64,000 nt of DNA from assembly GCF_001295265.1 (NCBI RefSeq), contig NZ_LJOD01000016.1, forward strand, positions 1 through 64,000, written 5' to 3'. The notes under the pieces were generated by a model. It made no database searches. It was not told where the DNA came from and was given only the letters and a program-made list of their open reading frames with translations. The stretch comes from Chryseobacterium indologenes (GTDB lineage: Bacteria > Bacteroidota > Bacteroidia > Flavobacteriales > Weeksellaceae). Within the stretch, counting starts at the first letter, position 1, and every line of letters begins with the position of its first letter. This document shows positions 9,004 through 18,202 of the stretch, piece by piece. A program made the position numbers and the translations under genes.

Positions 9004-9033
9004 AAAAATCTCATCTCCGGATGGGATTTTTTT
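9004..9033 (+). terminator. Terminator after the lipocalin-like gene
   Basis: The arms AAAAATCTCATC and GATGGGATTTTT pair with one G-U wobble around a TCCG loop and run into T7. Confidence 0.8.
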
Positions 9034-9154
9034 ATGAAATAAAGTAAAGGAATAAAAGTCGCGAATGAGAGGCTGGAAATCATCGCTCTGCATTGGGGTA
9101 AATGCGTCTCCTGCAATTAATTAAAAATTAAATCTCCATTTCCTTTAAAATCAT

Positions 9155-9162
9155 TATTTTTG
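9155..9162 (+). promoter_or_regulatory. -7 element upstream of leuS
   Basis: TATTTTTG matches TAnnTTTG about 68 nt before the leuS start. The implied 5' leader is about 60 nt. Confidence 0.4.
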
Positions 9163-9229
9163 TGAATCCTGATTTCAGAACTCAACAATACCTGAAATCC
9201 GGAGTTTAACATATAATATCTATAATAAA

Positions 9230-12043
9230 GTGTTTTACGATCATCAGCAGATAGAAAAAAAGTGGCAGAAATACTGGGAGGAAAATCAGACTTACAAGAC
9301 TTCCAATAACACAGACAAACCTAAATTTTATGTTCTCGATATGTTTCCGTATCCATCCGGGGCCGGCCTTCACGTGGGGCATCCGCTGGGATATATTGCA
9401 TCAGATATTTATGCGAGATATAAAAGACATCAGGGGTTTAATGTGCTCCACCCGGTAGGTTATGACAGTTTCGGTCTTCCTGCTGAACAGTATGCCATCC
9501 AGACAGGGCAGCATCCCGCCGTAACTACTGAGCAGAATATCAACCGATATGAAGAGCAGCTGAAAAAAATCGGGTTTTCATTCGACTGGAGCAGAGAAGT
9601 GAGAACTTCCGATTCTTCCTATTACAAATGGACCCAGTGGATTTTTATCCAGCTGTACCATTCATGGTATAATAAAGATACAGACAGAGCCGAATCTATT
9701 GATACTCTGATCCGTCATTTTGAGGAAAAAGGAACAGAAGGATTAAATGCCAATCAGAACGATGAATTAAATTTCACCGCAGAAGAATGGAAAAATGCTT
9801 CTGATTTAGATAAAGAGGACATTCTTTTAAATTACCGTTTGGCTTACAGAGCTGAAACAACCGTAAACTGGTGCCCGGCTTTGGGAACAGTACTGGCTAA
9901 TGATGAGGTAAAAGACGGAAAATCTGAAAGAGGAGGATTTCCGGTATTCCAGAAAAAAATGATGCAGTGGAGCATGAGAATTTCTGCTTACTCTGAAAGA
10001 CTATTACAGGGACTTGCTACTTTAGACTGGCCGCAGCCTTTGAAAGATTCCCAGGAATACTGGATCGGAAAATCCCAGGGAGCGCAGGTGAAGTTCCGGG
10101 TAGAAGGACATAATGAGTTTGTTGAGGTATTCACCACAAGACCCGATACTATTTTCGGAGCAACTTTTATGGTATTGGCTCCTGAAAATCCTTTAGTGGA
10201 AATTATCACTACAGATGCACAAAAAGCAGAAGTAGATGCTTATATAGAAGAAACTTCCAAAAAAACGGAGAGAGATAGAATGGCTGACGTGAAAAACGTG
10301 AGCGGTGCTTTCACTGGAAGTTATGCCGTTAATCCGTTCAGCGGAGAAAAAATGCCAATCTACATTTCAGATTATGTGCTGATGGGCTATGGAACAGGAG
10401 CTGTAATGGCTGTTCCTGCACATGACGAAAGGGATCACAGATTTGCAAAGAAATTTAATCTGGAAATTAAAAAAGTTGTAGAAACTGAAGAAGATGTTCA
10501 GGAGAAATCATTTGACTCTAAAGATTCGGTTTGTGTAAACTCTGATTTCTTAAACGGTCTGAATTATAACGATGCCAAATCAAAAATAATTTCAGAGATT
10601 GAAAATAAAGGAATTGGCCACGGAACCACCAACTACAGACAGCGTGATGCTATTTTCTCAAGACAGCGTTACTGGGGAGAACCTGTTCCTATATATTATA
10701 AGGATGGAATGCCTTACACTTTGCCGACTTCTGCTTTGCCATTGGAACTTCCTGAAGTTGAAAAATATTTACCGACTGAAGACGGAGATCCTCCATTAGG
10801 AAACGCAAAAACTTTTGCATGGGATGAGGTAAACCAGAAGGTTGTTGCTACAGATTTAATTGATGACAAAACGGTTTTCCCTTTAGAATTATCTACAATG
10901 CCGGGATGGGCAGGAAGCTCATGGTACTTCCTTAGATATATGGATCCGAATGATCAGGAGGCCTTTGTTAAAAAAGAGCTATCAGATTATTGGGGGCAGG
11001 TAGACCTGTATATAGGAGGAAGCGAACATGCTACCGGGCACTTGTTGTATTCCCGTTTCTGGAATATGTTCTTAAAAGACAGAGGATATATCAGCCATGA
11101 TGAACCTTTCCAAAAACTGATCAACCAGGGGATGATTCTTGGGATGAGTGCTTTTGTCTACAGAATTGACGGAACTAACCAGTATGTTTCTAAAAATTTA
11201 GCGGGAAATTATTCAACACAGCAGATCCATGTTGATGTATCCTTATTAAAAGGAACTTCAGATGAATTGGATACCGAAGCTTTCAAAGCATGGAGACCGG
11301 ATTATGCTGATGCCGAATTCATCCTGGAAGACGGGAAATATATCACAGACCGTGAAGTAGAAAAAATGTCCAAGTCAAAATACAATGTAGTCAATCCTGA
11401 TGACATCTGTAATGAATACGGAGCAGACGGTTTAAGATTGTATGAAATGTTCCTTGGACCATTGGAGCAGTCTAAGCCATGGAATACCCAGGGGTTAAGC
11501 GGAGTTTATGGTTTCCTTAAAAAATTCTGGAACCTGTATTTCAACGGAGATGTTTTTGAAGTTTCTGATGAAGAACCTTCAAAGGCAGAATATAAAGTTT
11601 TACACACCCTAATAAAGAAGGTGGTTTACGATATTGAAAACTTTTCTTTCAATACATCAGTATCGTCATTTATGATTGCTGTGAACGAGCTGCAAAAAAT
11701 AAAATGCAACAAACGCAATATTTTAGAACCATTAGCCGTTATCATCTCTCCATATGCTCCGCACATCTGTGAAGAACTTTGGAATTTGCTGGGGCATAAC
11801 AATTCTATTGAATTTGAAAAGTTCCCGGTATTGAATGAAGAATATCTGATTGAAGATGAAATTGAATATCCGGTAAGTGTAAATGGTAAAATGAAGTTCA
11901 AAATTTCACTTTCAGCTCAATTATCTGCCAAGGAGGTAGAAGATTTGGTGATTGCAGATGTAAAAATGCAACAGATTTTAGAAGGCAAAACCCCTAAAAA
12001 AATCATTGTTGTGCCTCACCGCATTGTGAATATCGTAATTTAA
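9230..12043 (+). CDS. leuS: Leucyl-tRNA synthetase
   Basis: LeuRS charges tRNA-Leu with leucine in the cytosol. The 937-residue class I synthetase has the HIGH-type motif HVGHPLG at residues 48-54, an editing domain with TTRPDTIFGATF, and the KMSKS loop at about 712-716. An inserted acidic segment at about 160-200 is common in Bacteroidota LeuRS. The start codon is GTG: no in-frame ATG precedes residue 38, and a later start would remove the conserved N-terminus. It is monocistronic. Confidence 0.97.
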   Translation: MFYDHQQIEKKWQKYWEENQTYKTSNNTDKPKFYVLDMFPYPSGAGLHVGHPLGYIASDIYARYKRHQGFNVLHPVGYDSFGLPAEQYAIQTGQHPAVTTEQNINRYEEQLKKIGFSFDWSREVRTSDSSYYKWTQWIFIQLYHSWYNKDTDRAESIDTLIRHFEEKGTEGLNANQNDELNFTAEEWKNASDLDKEDILLNYRLAYRAETTVNWCPALGTVLANDEVKDGKSERGGFPVFQKKMMQWSMRISAYSERLLQGLATLDWPQPLKDSQEYWIGKSQGAQVKFRVEGHNEFVEVFTTRPDTIFGATFMVLAPENPLVEIITTDAQKAEVDAYIEETSKKTERDRMADVKNVSGAFTGSYAVNPFSGEKMPIYISDYVLMGYGTGAVMAVPAHDERDHRFAKKFNLEIKKVVETEEDVQEKSFDSKDSVCVNSDFLNGLNYNDAKSKIISEIENKGIGHGTTNYRQRDAIFSRQRYWGEPVPIYYKDGMPYTLPTSALPLELPEVEKYLPTEDGDPPLGNAKTFAWDEVNQKVVATDLIDDKTVFPLELSTMPGWAGSSWYFLRYMDPNDQEAFVKKELSDYWGQVDLYIGGSEHATGHLLYSRFWNMFLKDRGYISHDEPFQKLINQGMILGMSAFVYRIDGTNQYVSKNLAGNYSTQQIHVDVSLLKGTSDELDTEAFKAWRPDYADAEFILEDGKYITDREVEKMSKSKYNVVNPDDICNEYGADGLRLYEMFLGPLEQSKPWNTQGLSGVYGFLKKFWNLYFNGDVFEVSDEEPSKAEYKVLHTLIKKVVYDIENFSFNTSVSSFMIAVNELQKIKCNKRNILEPLAVIISPYAPHICEELWNLLGHNNSIEFEKFPVLNEEYLIEDEIEYPVSVNGKMKFKISLSAQLSAKEVEDLVIADVKMQQILEGKTPKKIIVVPHRIVNIVI

Positions 12044-12225
12044 AAAAAAATTAACATTGGCAAATTAAAAAAAATGAAGGGCTTATTTTTTTAAGTTTTT
12101 AACCCAAATGTTAAAATTGGGGAAAATAAATAAAATTTTTAAAAATAATTATTATATCGAAATCGTATTAAATTTTCTTTATCAAAAAAAAGCAAAATGT
12201 TTATTTAAGACTCTTGCATTTTAAT

Positions 12226-12233
12226 TAATTTTG
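12226..12233 (+). promoter_or_regulatory. -7 element of the exbB cluster
   Basis: TAATTTTG matches TAnnTTTG 50 nt upstream of exbB. The 240 bases between leuS and exbB are otherwise very AT-rich and show no further gene. Confidence 0.5.
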
Positions 12234-12283
12234 CCTTTAATTTACACCCTGTAAAAATTTAAAACAATATAATTTAGTTAAAT

Positions 12284-13147
12284 ATGGAAATGAATGTTTC
12301 AAAAAATGATGAGCAAGTAGTTGCTAGAAAAGCAGGAGGTTTAAATCCAGCTGTTATTATTCCTATTCTATTTGCTATAGGAGTATGTATTTATTTATTC
12401 GTTCTTGGAAGCCCAGGAAACTTTAAAGATGCAGAGAAACTAGGAAGCGGATCTGTAGCTTTTTCAAGTGTTGAAGGAAAAGACATTCACCCAGAGTCGT
12501 TTTTAGGTATTATCTACAAAGGAGGAGTTATTGTACCAATCCTGATTACTTTCATGATTACTGTAATCGTTTTCTCTTTTGAAAGATATTTCGTACTAAG
12601 CAAAGCTGCTGGTAAAGGAAACTTAGACAACTTCGTAGTTCAGGTAAGAAGCTTATTGAACAAAAACAAAATTGATGAAGCTTTGGAAGAGTGTGACAGA
12701 CAACAAGGTTCTGTTGGTAACGTAGTGAAAGAAGGTCTTACTACTTACAAAGCTCTTTCTCATGATACTACTTTAAATAAAGAGCAAAAAATGGTAGCTC
12801 TTAACAAAGCTATCGAAGAAGCTACTACTCTTGAGATGCCAATGCTTGAGAAAAACATGATGATCCTTTCTACTTTAGGAACTGTTGCAACACTAGTAGC
12901 ACTTCTTGGAACAGTAATCGGGATGATCAAGGCATTCTTCGCGTTAGGTTCAGGTGGTGGTACTCCAGATGCTGCTGCACTTTCTACAGGTATCTCTGAA
13001 GCATTGATTAACACAGCTTTAGGTATTGGTACTTCAGCAATCGCTATTATCCTTTACAACTTCTTTACTTCTAAAATTGACGGATTAACTTATAAGATCG
13101 ACGAGATCGCTATGAGCATCCAGCAGTCTTTCGCTGAATTCAACTAA
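12284..13147 (+). CDS. exbB: MotA/TolQ/ExbB proton channel family protein
   Basis: The 287-residue protein is the proton-channel subunit that, with ExbD, powers TonB across the periplasm. It has a predicted helix at about 20-42, a second at about 80-105, and the conserved channel pair at about 190-260. That pair carries LGTVIGMIKAF and GISEALINTALGIGTSAIAII, hallmarks of the family. Codon use is high-expression-like. It heads the cluster exbB-exbD-exbD-tonB. An acidic extracytoplasmic segment after helix 1 is a Bacteroidota variant of the family. Confidence 0.93.
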   Translation: MEMNVSKNDEQVVARKAGGLNPAVIIPILFAIGVCIYLFVLGSPGNFKDAEKLGSGSVAFSSVEGKDIHPESFLGIIYKGGVIVPILITFMITVIVFSFERYFVLSKAAGKGNLDNFVVQVRSLLNKNKIDEALEECDRQQGSVGNVVKEGLTTYKALSHDTTLNKEQKMVALNKAIEEATTLEMPMLEKNMMILSTLGTVATLVALLGTVIGMIKAFFALGSGGGTPDAAALSTGISEALINTALGIGTSAIAIILYNFFTSKIDGLTYKIDEIAMSIQQSFAEFN

Positions 13148-13206
13148 GATTTAGCAAGAATTTTGCAGTAAGTAAAAAGAAGTTTAATTAAAAATCATTA
13201 ATAATA

Positions 13207-13809
13207 ATGGCGAGAGTCAAACCAAAAAGACATGGAGTAATTACAGACATGACTGCAATGTGTGACGTTGCATTCCTACTCCTTACGTTCTTTATCTTGA
13301 CCACTCAGTTTAAAAAACCTGACGTGGAGCAGATTAAACCGCCATCTTCAATATCAGAAAAACTTCTTCCTGATGCCAGTCTTATGACAATTAATGCTAC
13401 TCCGGACGGGAAATTCTATTTCCAGCCAGTAGAAAACGCATCAGAAAGATTAGCCCTTCTAGAAAAAATGGGAGAAAAGTATCACATGACTTTTGATACC
13501 AAACAAAAAGCGGCTTTCCAGAAAGTACAGGCAATCGGCGTTCCTATGAACCAGCTGAAAGGTTATCTGGATCTATCTGAAGATGAGCAGAAAAATTATA
13601 AGAGTCCTACAGGGATTCCGATGGATAGTACAAATAAGCAGTTAATCGACTGGGTACAGCAGAGTTTAAGCGTTAATCCTGATTACAAATTAGCAATCAA
13701 AGGTGACGTTACTACAGAATACCCTAAAGTTAAAAGCCTGTTTGAGGGTTTGAGAGATATTGATTTTCTTAAATTTTGGTTGATTACATCACAAGAAGGA
13801 AAACCGTAA
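13207..13809 (+). CDS. exbD: ExbD/TolR family protein (first copy)
   Basis: The 200-residue protein has a short basic cytoplasmic tail and a single membrane helix in the form DMTAMCDVAFLLLTFFILTT. The conserved Asp in CDVAF is the proton-carrying residue of ExbD. A periplasmic domain follows. It lies 59 nt after exbB and 10 nt before a second, different exbD. Two ExbD paralogues in tandem are typical of Bacteroidota TonB clusters and may form a mixed complex. Confidence 0.92.
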   Translation: MARVKPKRHGVITDMTAMCDVAFLLLTFFILTTQFKKPDVEQIKPPSSISEKLLPDASLMTINATPDGKFYFQPVENASERLALLEKMGEKYHMTFDTKQKAAFQKVQAIGVPMNQLKGYLDLSEDEQKNYKSPTGIPMDSTNKQLIDWVQQSLSVNPDYKLAIKGDVTTEYPKVKSLFEGLRDIDFLKFWLITSQEGKP

Positions 13810-13819
13810 ATCATTAGAA

Positions 13820-14386
13820 ATGGCAGAAGTACAAGTACAGGATAAGGGCGCCAAAGGCGGCAAGGTACGTTCCAAGAAACAGAGTACCAGAGTTGATATG
13901 ACTCCGATGGTGGACTTGGGTTTTCTATTGATTACCTTCTTTATGTTCACAACTACATTTAGCAAACCGAATGTTATGGATTTGGGTCTTCCGGCTAAAC
14001 CGAAAGATGAAACTAAAAAACCACCTCCAACAGAAATTAAACTTTCAAACTCTATCTCTATATTATTAGGTAAAGACAATAAAGTATTCTGGCATCAGCA
14101 GGATAATACTTCCCTGAACGATCAGAACCTTAATGAAACTACCCTGGACAGAGAAGGAATCAGAAAAGTTATTGAGCAGGCAAAAGCAAGAGCAGCAGAT
14201 CAAAGTAAATTTACTGTGATCATTAAGCCGACTGACGATGCTGTATATAAAAACTTCGTGGATATTCTTGATGAAATGGCCATTACCAAAAGTGAACAGT
14301 ACGGGGTAACCGACTTGAAACCTTGGGAGAAAGCTATTTACGAGAAAAAAATAGGAGGTGCTGCTGCACCGGCTGCCACAAAGTAG
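13820..14386 (+). CDS. exbD: ExbD/TolR family protein (second copy)
   Basis: The 188-residue protein has a basic N-terminus and one membrane helix beginning VDMTPMVDLGFLLITFF, with the conserved Asp in VDLGF. Its periplasmic domain differs from that of the first copy, and it ends in an Ala/Pro-rich tail. It is the second ExbD subunit of the proton-driven TonB motor. It lies 10 nt after the first exbD and 23 nt before tonB. Confidence 0.92.
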   Translation: MAEVQVQDKGAKGGKVRSKKQSTRVDMTPMVDLGFLLITFFMFTTTFSKPNVMDLGLPAKPKDETKKPPPTEIKLSNSISILLGKDNKVFWHQQDNTSLNDQNLNETTLDREGIRKVIEQAKARAADQSKFTVIIKPTDDAVYKNFVDILDEMAITKSEQYGVTDLKPWEKAIYEKKIGGAAAPAATK

Positions 14387-14409
14387 TTTAACCATTAAAT
14401 TGTATATCT

Positions 14410-15252
14410 ATGGCAGATGAAAATGTATACGGTCAGAATCTTACTTTAGATGAAATCGTATTTGAAAATAGAAACAAGGAATATGGTGCCTATGATCTTA
14501 GACATCAGTATCCCAGACTTTTGACAAAATCTTTTATTATAGGAACCGCATTGTTCCTGCTTATGGCTTTGTCTCCGTTCATCTATCTTACGATTAAGAA
14601 TCTTACAGCTCCGCCTAAACAGGAAGTTAACGCAGATCTAGTAAATATTATCGAAGAAGATCCGATTATCGAGCAGCCTAAAGAAGAAGAACCACCTCCG
14701 CCACCTCCACCTCCAAAAGAGGAAGAGAAAATTGAGGTTATTCAGAACGTTGTTCCTGAGCCTGTAAAAGCTCCGAAGATTGAAACGCCACCACCACCGA
14801 TTTCTAAGCAGTTGGAAACAACAACTGGTTTACAGAATCAGGACGGGGTAAGAGCTCCGGCTTATACACCACCGCCACCACCACCATCTACAGGTACTAA
14901 AGCCAGTACTGCAGAGGTGAAGACCAATAATCCTAATGAGATCTACAAAGACGTAGACCAGTCTGCAGAATATCCTGGAGGTATGGGAGCGTTGAGAAAA
15001 TTCCTTGGGGAAAACTTTGATACTTCATTAATGGAAGGAGGTGAAGGTACGCTTAAAGCTAAGCTTAAATTCGTTGTAGAAAAAGACGGTACAGTTTCAG
15101 GAGTTGTTATTGAAGAGAAATCTCCAAACAGCGACTTCAACAATGAAGCAGTTCGTGTAGTTAAGAAACTGAAAAAATGGACTCCTGCGAAAAGAAACGG
15201 GGAGAGTGTTAGATCTTACTATAGCGTTCCGTTTACAATGAACTTTGAATAA
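14410..15252 (+). CDS. tonB: TonB-family energy transducer
   Basis: The 280-residue protein has an N-terminal cytoplasmic segment that is short but longer than in Proteobacteria, a membrane helix at about 40-60, and a long Pro/Glu-rich periplasmic spacer with runs of proline at about 95-105 and 155-162. The TonB C-terminal domain (about 190-280) carries the YPGGMGALRKFL opening and the final YYSVPFTMNFE strand. It should pass proton-motive energy to TonB-dependent outer-membrane receptors. It is followed by a strong terminator. Confidence 0.93.
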   Translation: MADENVYGQNLTLDEIVFENRNKEYGAYDLRHQYPRLLTKSFIIGTALFLLMALSPFIYLTIKNLTAPPKQEVNADLVNIIEEDPIIEQPKEEEPPPPPPPPKEEEKIEVIQNVVPEPVKAPKIETPPPPISKQLETTTGLQNQDGVRAPAYTPPPPPPSTGTKASTAEVKTNNPNEIYKDVDQSAEYPGGMGALRKFLGENFDTSLMEGGEGTLKAKLKFVVEKDGTVSGVVIEEKSPNSDFNNEAVRVVKKLKKWTPAKRNGESVRSYYSVPFTMNFE

Positions 15253-15275
15253 TAATTCTTATTCACTTATAAAGA

Positions 15276-15310
15276 AAAAGAGAAGCATATGCTTCTCTTT
15301 TTTATTTTTT
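15276..15310 (+). terminator. Terminator after tonB
   Basis: A palindrome AAGAGAAGCAT/ATGCTTCTCTT is followed by T6 and a further T-rich stretch. The downstream genes of the cluster must be served by read-through or by their own promoter. Confidence 0.85.
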
Positions 15311-15326
15311 TTGGTATTTTTGTTAC

Positions 15327-15524
15327 ATGATGTTCAATTGGTTATCCTTAATTACAGGATTGTTTTATATCGTATTGGGAGGTGTAGTTATTGCCTACAA
15401 ATTTTTCTTTACGATTCTGGAGCCTGCCGTTGCTTATGCACTGGGAGCGCTGCTTATTCTTTATGGAATTTTTAGAATCTATAGAGCGGTTGCAAAAATT
15501 AAAAATTCAGGAAATGAAGAATAG
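15327..15524 (+). CDS. Small two-helix membrane protein
   Basis: The 65-residue product has two hydrophobic helices (about 4-28 and 33-52) and a charged C-terminus ending KNSGNEE. A small membrane protein of this kind is often found between tonB and the PstS-like gene in flavobacteria. Its last 11 bases overlap the start of the next gene in a different frame, which supports real, coupled translation. Its function is unknown; a role with the TonB complex is only suggested by position. Confidence 0.7.
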   Translation: MMFNWLSLITGLFYIVLGGVVIAYKFFFTILEPAVAYALGALLILYGIFRIYRAVAKIKNSGNEE

Positions 15525-16386
15525 TTGTAAAGCATTGATGCTTGGTGTTTTAAGTATCATCGCTGTAGGCTGCAAAAAAGAAGAAAAATCTCCGTCTTAC
15601 CATAAAGGAGACCTTACCATTCTCGCTGATGAATCATTCAAAAGCGTTACAGAAGCTTTGGCAGAAGGATATATGATTAATTATCCGGATACACGCATCA
15701 AAGTGGTTACCAAGAAAGAAGACCTGGGATTTATGGACCTTCTTAATGATAAAGCGAGAATAGCAGTGATGTCCAGAGATCTTACTCCCGAAGAAAAGAA
15801 AGCCTATGAAGAGCAGGTAGATCTGAAGTTTCTTCCTGCTAAATTTGCGGCAGATGCTGTAATTTTCGTTGTTCCTAAAGATTCACCGAAAGAAAGTATT
15901 TCTATGGATGAAATCAGAAACGGACTGGAATCTGATGATAAGAGTTTCATTTTTGACGGAACCAATTCCAGTAACCTGAACTTTGTCGCTCAGAAATTAA
16001 AGAAGCAGCCTAAAAACCTTAAATTCTCTATCATTCCGGGTAATCAGAATATTATTGAAGAGCTGGGAAAATATCCTGGAAAAATTGGGGTTATTGGTCT
16101 TAATACATTTAGCCGGCCTTATGATAAAACCTCTCAAAGGTTAAGGGAAATGGTAAAAGTACTTCCGGTACAGGATAAAGGGAAATTATATACCGCCGAC
16201 TCTGATGGAATGCGTGAAATGATATATCCCTTCACACGTGTACTGTATTTTTTAACCAACGAAGGTAATTTTAACATAGCCAATGGCTTTATCAGATATT
16301 CCTGTACCCAGCTGGGGCAGATGATCGTAGAAAAAGAGGGACTGCAGCCTTATAACCTCTACAAAAGAGAGGTGCAAATGCGTTAA
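15514..16386 (+). CDS. PstS-like substrate-binding lipoprotein
   Basis: The 290-residue protein has a lipoprotein signal peptide with lipobox AVGC. A PstS-like periplasmic binding fold follows, opening GDLTILADESFKSVTEALA. The ATG at 15514 is chosen because it gives an intact lipoprotein signal; the open frame extends 41 codons further upstream without one. There is no phosphate ABC transporter next to it. In Bacteroidota this gene commonly follows ExbB/ExbD/TonB, so its ligand and role may differ from phosphate uptake. Confidence 0.88.
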   Translation: MKNSCKALMLGVLSIIAVGCKKEEKSPSYHKGDLTILADESFKSVTEALAEGYMINYPDTRIKVVTKKEDLGFMDLLNDKARIAVMSRDLTPEEKKAYEEQVDLKFLPAKFAADAVIFVVPKDSPKESISMDEIRNGLESDDKSFIFDGTNSSNLNFVAQKLKKQPKNLKFSIIPGNQNIIEELGKYPGKIGVIGLNTFSRPYDKTSQRLREMVKVLPVQDKGKLYTADSDGMREMIYPFTRVLYFLTNEGNFNIANGFIRYSCTQLGQMIVEKEGLQPYNLYKREVQMR

Positions 16387-16477
16387 AAAATAATAAAATA
16401 ATATTTTACCCTTCAGAAAAACTTTATTTTGGTCTGAAAATTGTGTAGAATATAACTCAAATATAGAAAAATATAAA

Positions 16478-18127
16478 ATGAAAGATATAATGATTATGAA
16501 TGTAAAGAAGATTGCTTTTGGAGCAGCAGTAGTATTTTTTGCTGGTTTCGCTTCTGCACAAACACTGCAGGATGGGATCAACAGCATAGACAGTGATAAA
16601 TTTGCACAGGCTAAGACTAATTTCACGAATATGATCGCGAAAGAGCCAAGTGCTGAAAATTACTTCTATTTAGGAAATACCTATTTAAAGCAGGGGGAAC
16701 CTGACTATGCTAAAGCAATTGAGAGTTTCAACAAAGGTCTGGCTGCAGATGGCAAAAGCTTTTTAAACAAAATAGGTCTGGCTACTGTAAAATTAGGTAA
16801 AGGTGATAAAAGTGCCATCACGGAAATTCAGAAAATTGTAACCGATTCTAAAGAAAAAGATCCTGAAGTATTATTCAGAGCAGCTGAAGCATTAACTTTA
16901 TTTGAGAAAAACAGTGCTCCTGATGCAGCAATCCAATATCTTACAAAAGCAATTGAGAAAGCTGAGAAAAAAGGAGTTCCTGCTCATTACTATTATACCC
17001 TTGGAGATGCCTACAGATTGAAAAGAGTTCCTGGGGATGCAATGTCTGCTTATGACAAAGCACTTCCTTTAGCTAAAAATAAAGCGTCCGTATATACAAG
17101 AATGGCAACTTTATGGATGGCTGCACAGCAATGGCAGCAGGCTAAGCAGAGTATTGATAAAGCGATTGGAGTAGATCCAACTTATGCCCCTGCATATAAA
17201 GCTTTGGCATCTTATGACATCAGATACCAACAAAATGCTAAGGCAACTCAGGACCTGATCAACTATACAAAATATGCTGATGAAGATCCGTATACACAAT
17301 TAGAAATCTCTAAATTATATTTCACCAACGAAGATTATGCAAACTCTAAAACGGTATTAGATAAGATTTTCGATAAAATTGAAGATCCTATTAAATTTAA
17401 GTTGAGAGCATACCAGTCTTATGCTGATGGAAACTATGCTGAAGCAAAACAAAACATGGATACTTTCGTTTCTCAGGCAGAGAAAACAAGAATTCAGCCT
17501 GCTGATCAGGGACTTCAGGGACTTATCGCTGCAGGATTAGCTAAAACAGAAACTGATGCGGCTAAGAAAACAGCTTTAACAAACGAAGCTCAGCAGAAAA
17601 TTGCCATTGCTAAAGCTGCAAAAGATGAAACAATGAAGTGGGATGTGGAACTGGCGAACATTGCAGGAGGAGGAGCTTCTCAGGCAGAAGCGGATAAAGG
17701 TCCTACAACTCCGGAAATTGAGGCACTTAAGAAAAAGGTGGCAGAAAACTCACAGGATTCAGATTCACTATTCAAACTGGCAACTGCTTATCAGGATGTG
17801 AAAAACTGGAACGGTGCGGTTCTTACATGGCAGAAAATGATTGCTCTTCTTCCGGACTGGGCTCCGGCTTATTACAGCCAGGGGTATTCTTACCAACAGG
17901 CAGGAAATAATGAGGCGGCAAAACTTGCTTATGAAAAATTCATCAGTACAGTAAAACCTGCCGATAGAGAGGCTAACAAACAAACTCTTGCTTATGCTTA
18001 CTTTGCTGTAGCGTACATGGTAAAAGATTCTGATGTTGCAAAAGCTAAAGATTATGTTGCTAAATCCTTACAGCTTGATCCAAGTTATCAGGATGCAGTA
18101 AAGCTGAATGCAGAGCTCAATAAATAA
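16478..18127 (+). CDS. Secreted tetratricopeptide-repeat protein
   Basis: The 549-residue protein has a signal peptide ending ASAQ and at least eight TPR units spread over residues 30-540. These include clear WxxA/YxxG-type helices such as AENYFYLGNTYLKQG and WAPAYYSQGYSYQQAG. The ATG six codons downstream at 16496 may be the true start, because it puts the signal peptide at the N-terminus. It closes the exbB-exbD-exbD-tonB-pstS-like cluster. It probably acts as a periplasmic scaffold, but its partner is unknown. Confidence 0.88.
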   Translation: MKDIMIMNVKKIAFGAAVVFFAGFASAQTLQDGINSIDSDKFAQAKTNFTNMIAKEPSAENYFYLGNTYLKQGEPDYAKAIESFNKGLAADGKSFLNKIGLATVKLGKGDKSAITEIQKIVTDSKEKDPEVLFRAAEALTLFEKNSAPDAAIQYLTKAIEKAEKKGVPAHYYYTLGDAYRLKRVPGDAMSAYDKALPLAKNKASVYTRMATLWMAAQQWQQAKQSIDKAIGVDPTYAPAYKALASYDIRYQQNAKATQDLINYTKYADEDPYTQLEISKLYFTNEDYANSKTVLDKIFDKIEDPIKFKLRAYQSYADGNYAEAKQNMDTFVSQAEKTRIQPADQGLQGLIAAGLAKTETDAAKKTALTNEAQQKIAIAKAAKDETMKWDVELANIAGGGASQAEADKGPTTPEIEALKKKVAENSQDSDSLFKLATAYQDVKNWNGAVLTWQKMIALLPDWAPAYYSQGYSYQQAGNNEAAKLAYEKFISTVKPADREANKQTLAYAYFAVAYMVKDSDVAKAKDYVAKSLQLDPSYQDAVKLNAELNK

Positions 18128-18146
18128 TTTAAATTACAGATATTAA

Positions 18147-18180
18147 AACTTCCCATTCGCAATGTTTGGGAAGTTTTTAT
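18147..18180 (+). terminator. Terminator after the TPR gene
   Basis: AACTTCCCA and TGGGAAGTT form a 9-bp stem followed by T5 and an AT-rich tail. Confidence 0.8.
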
Positions 18181-18189
18181 TTTAAAGCT

Positions 18190-18197
18190 TATCTTTG
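18190..18197 (+). promoter_or_regulatory. -7 element of bshB1, almost touching the start codon
   Basis: TATCTTTG matches TAnnTTTG and ends five bases before the bshB1 ATG. The transcript would be leaderless or nearly so. Confidence 0.55.
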
Positions 18198-18202
18198 ATA
18201 TT

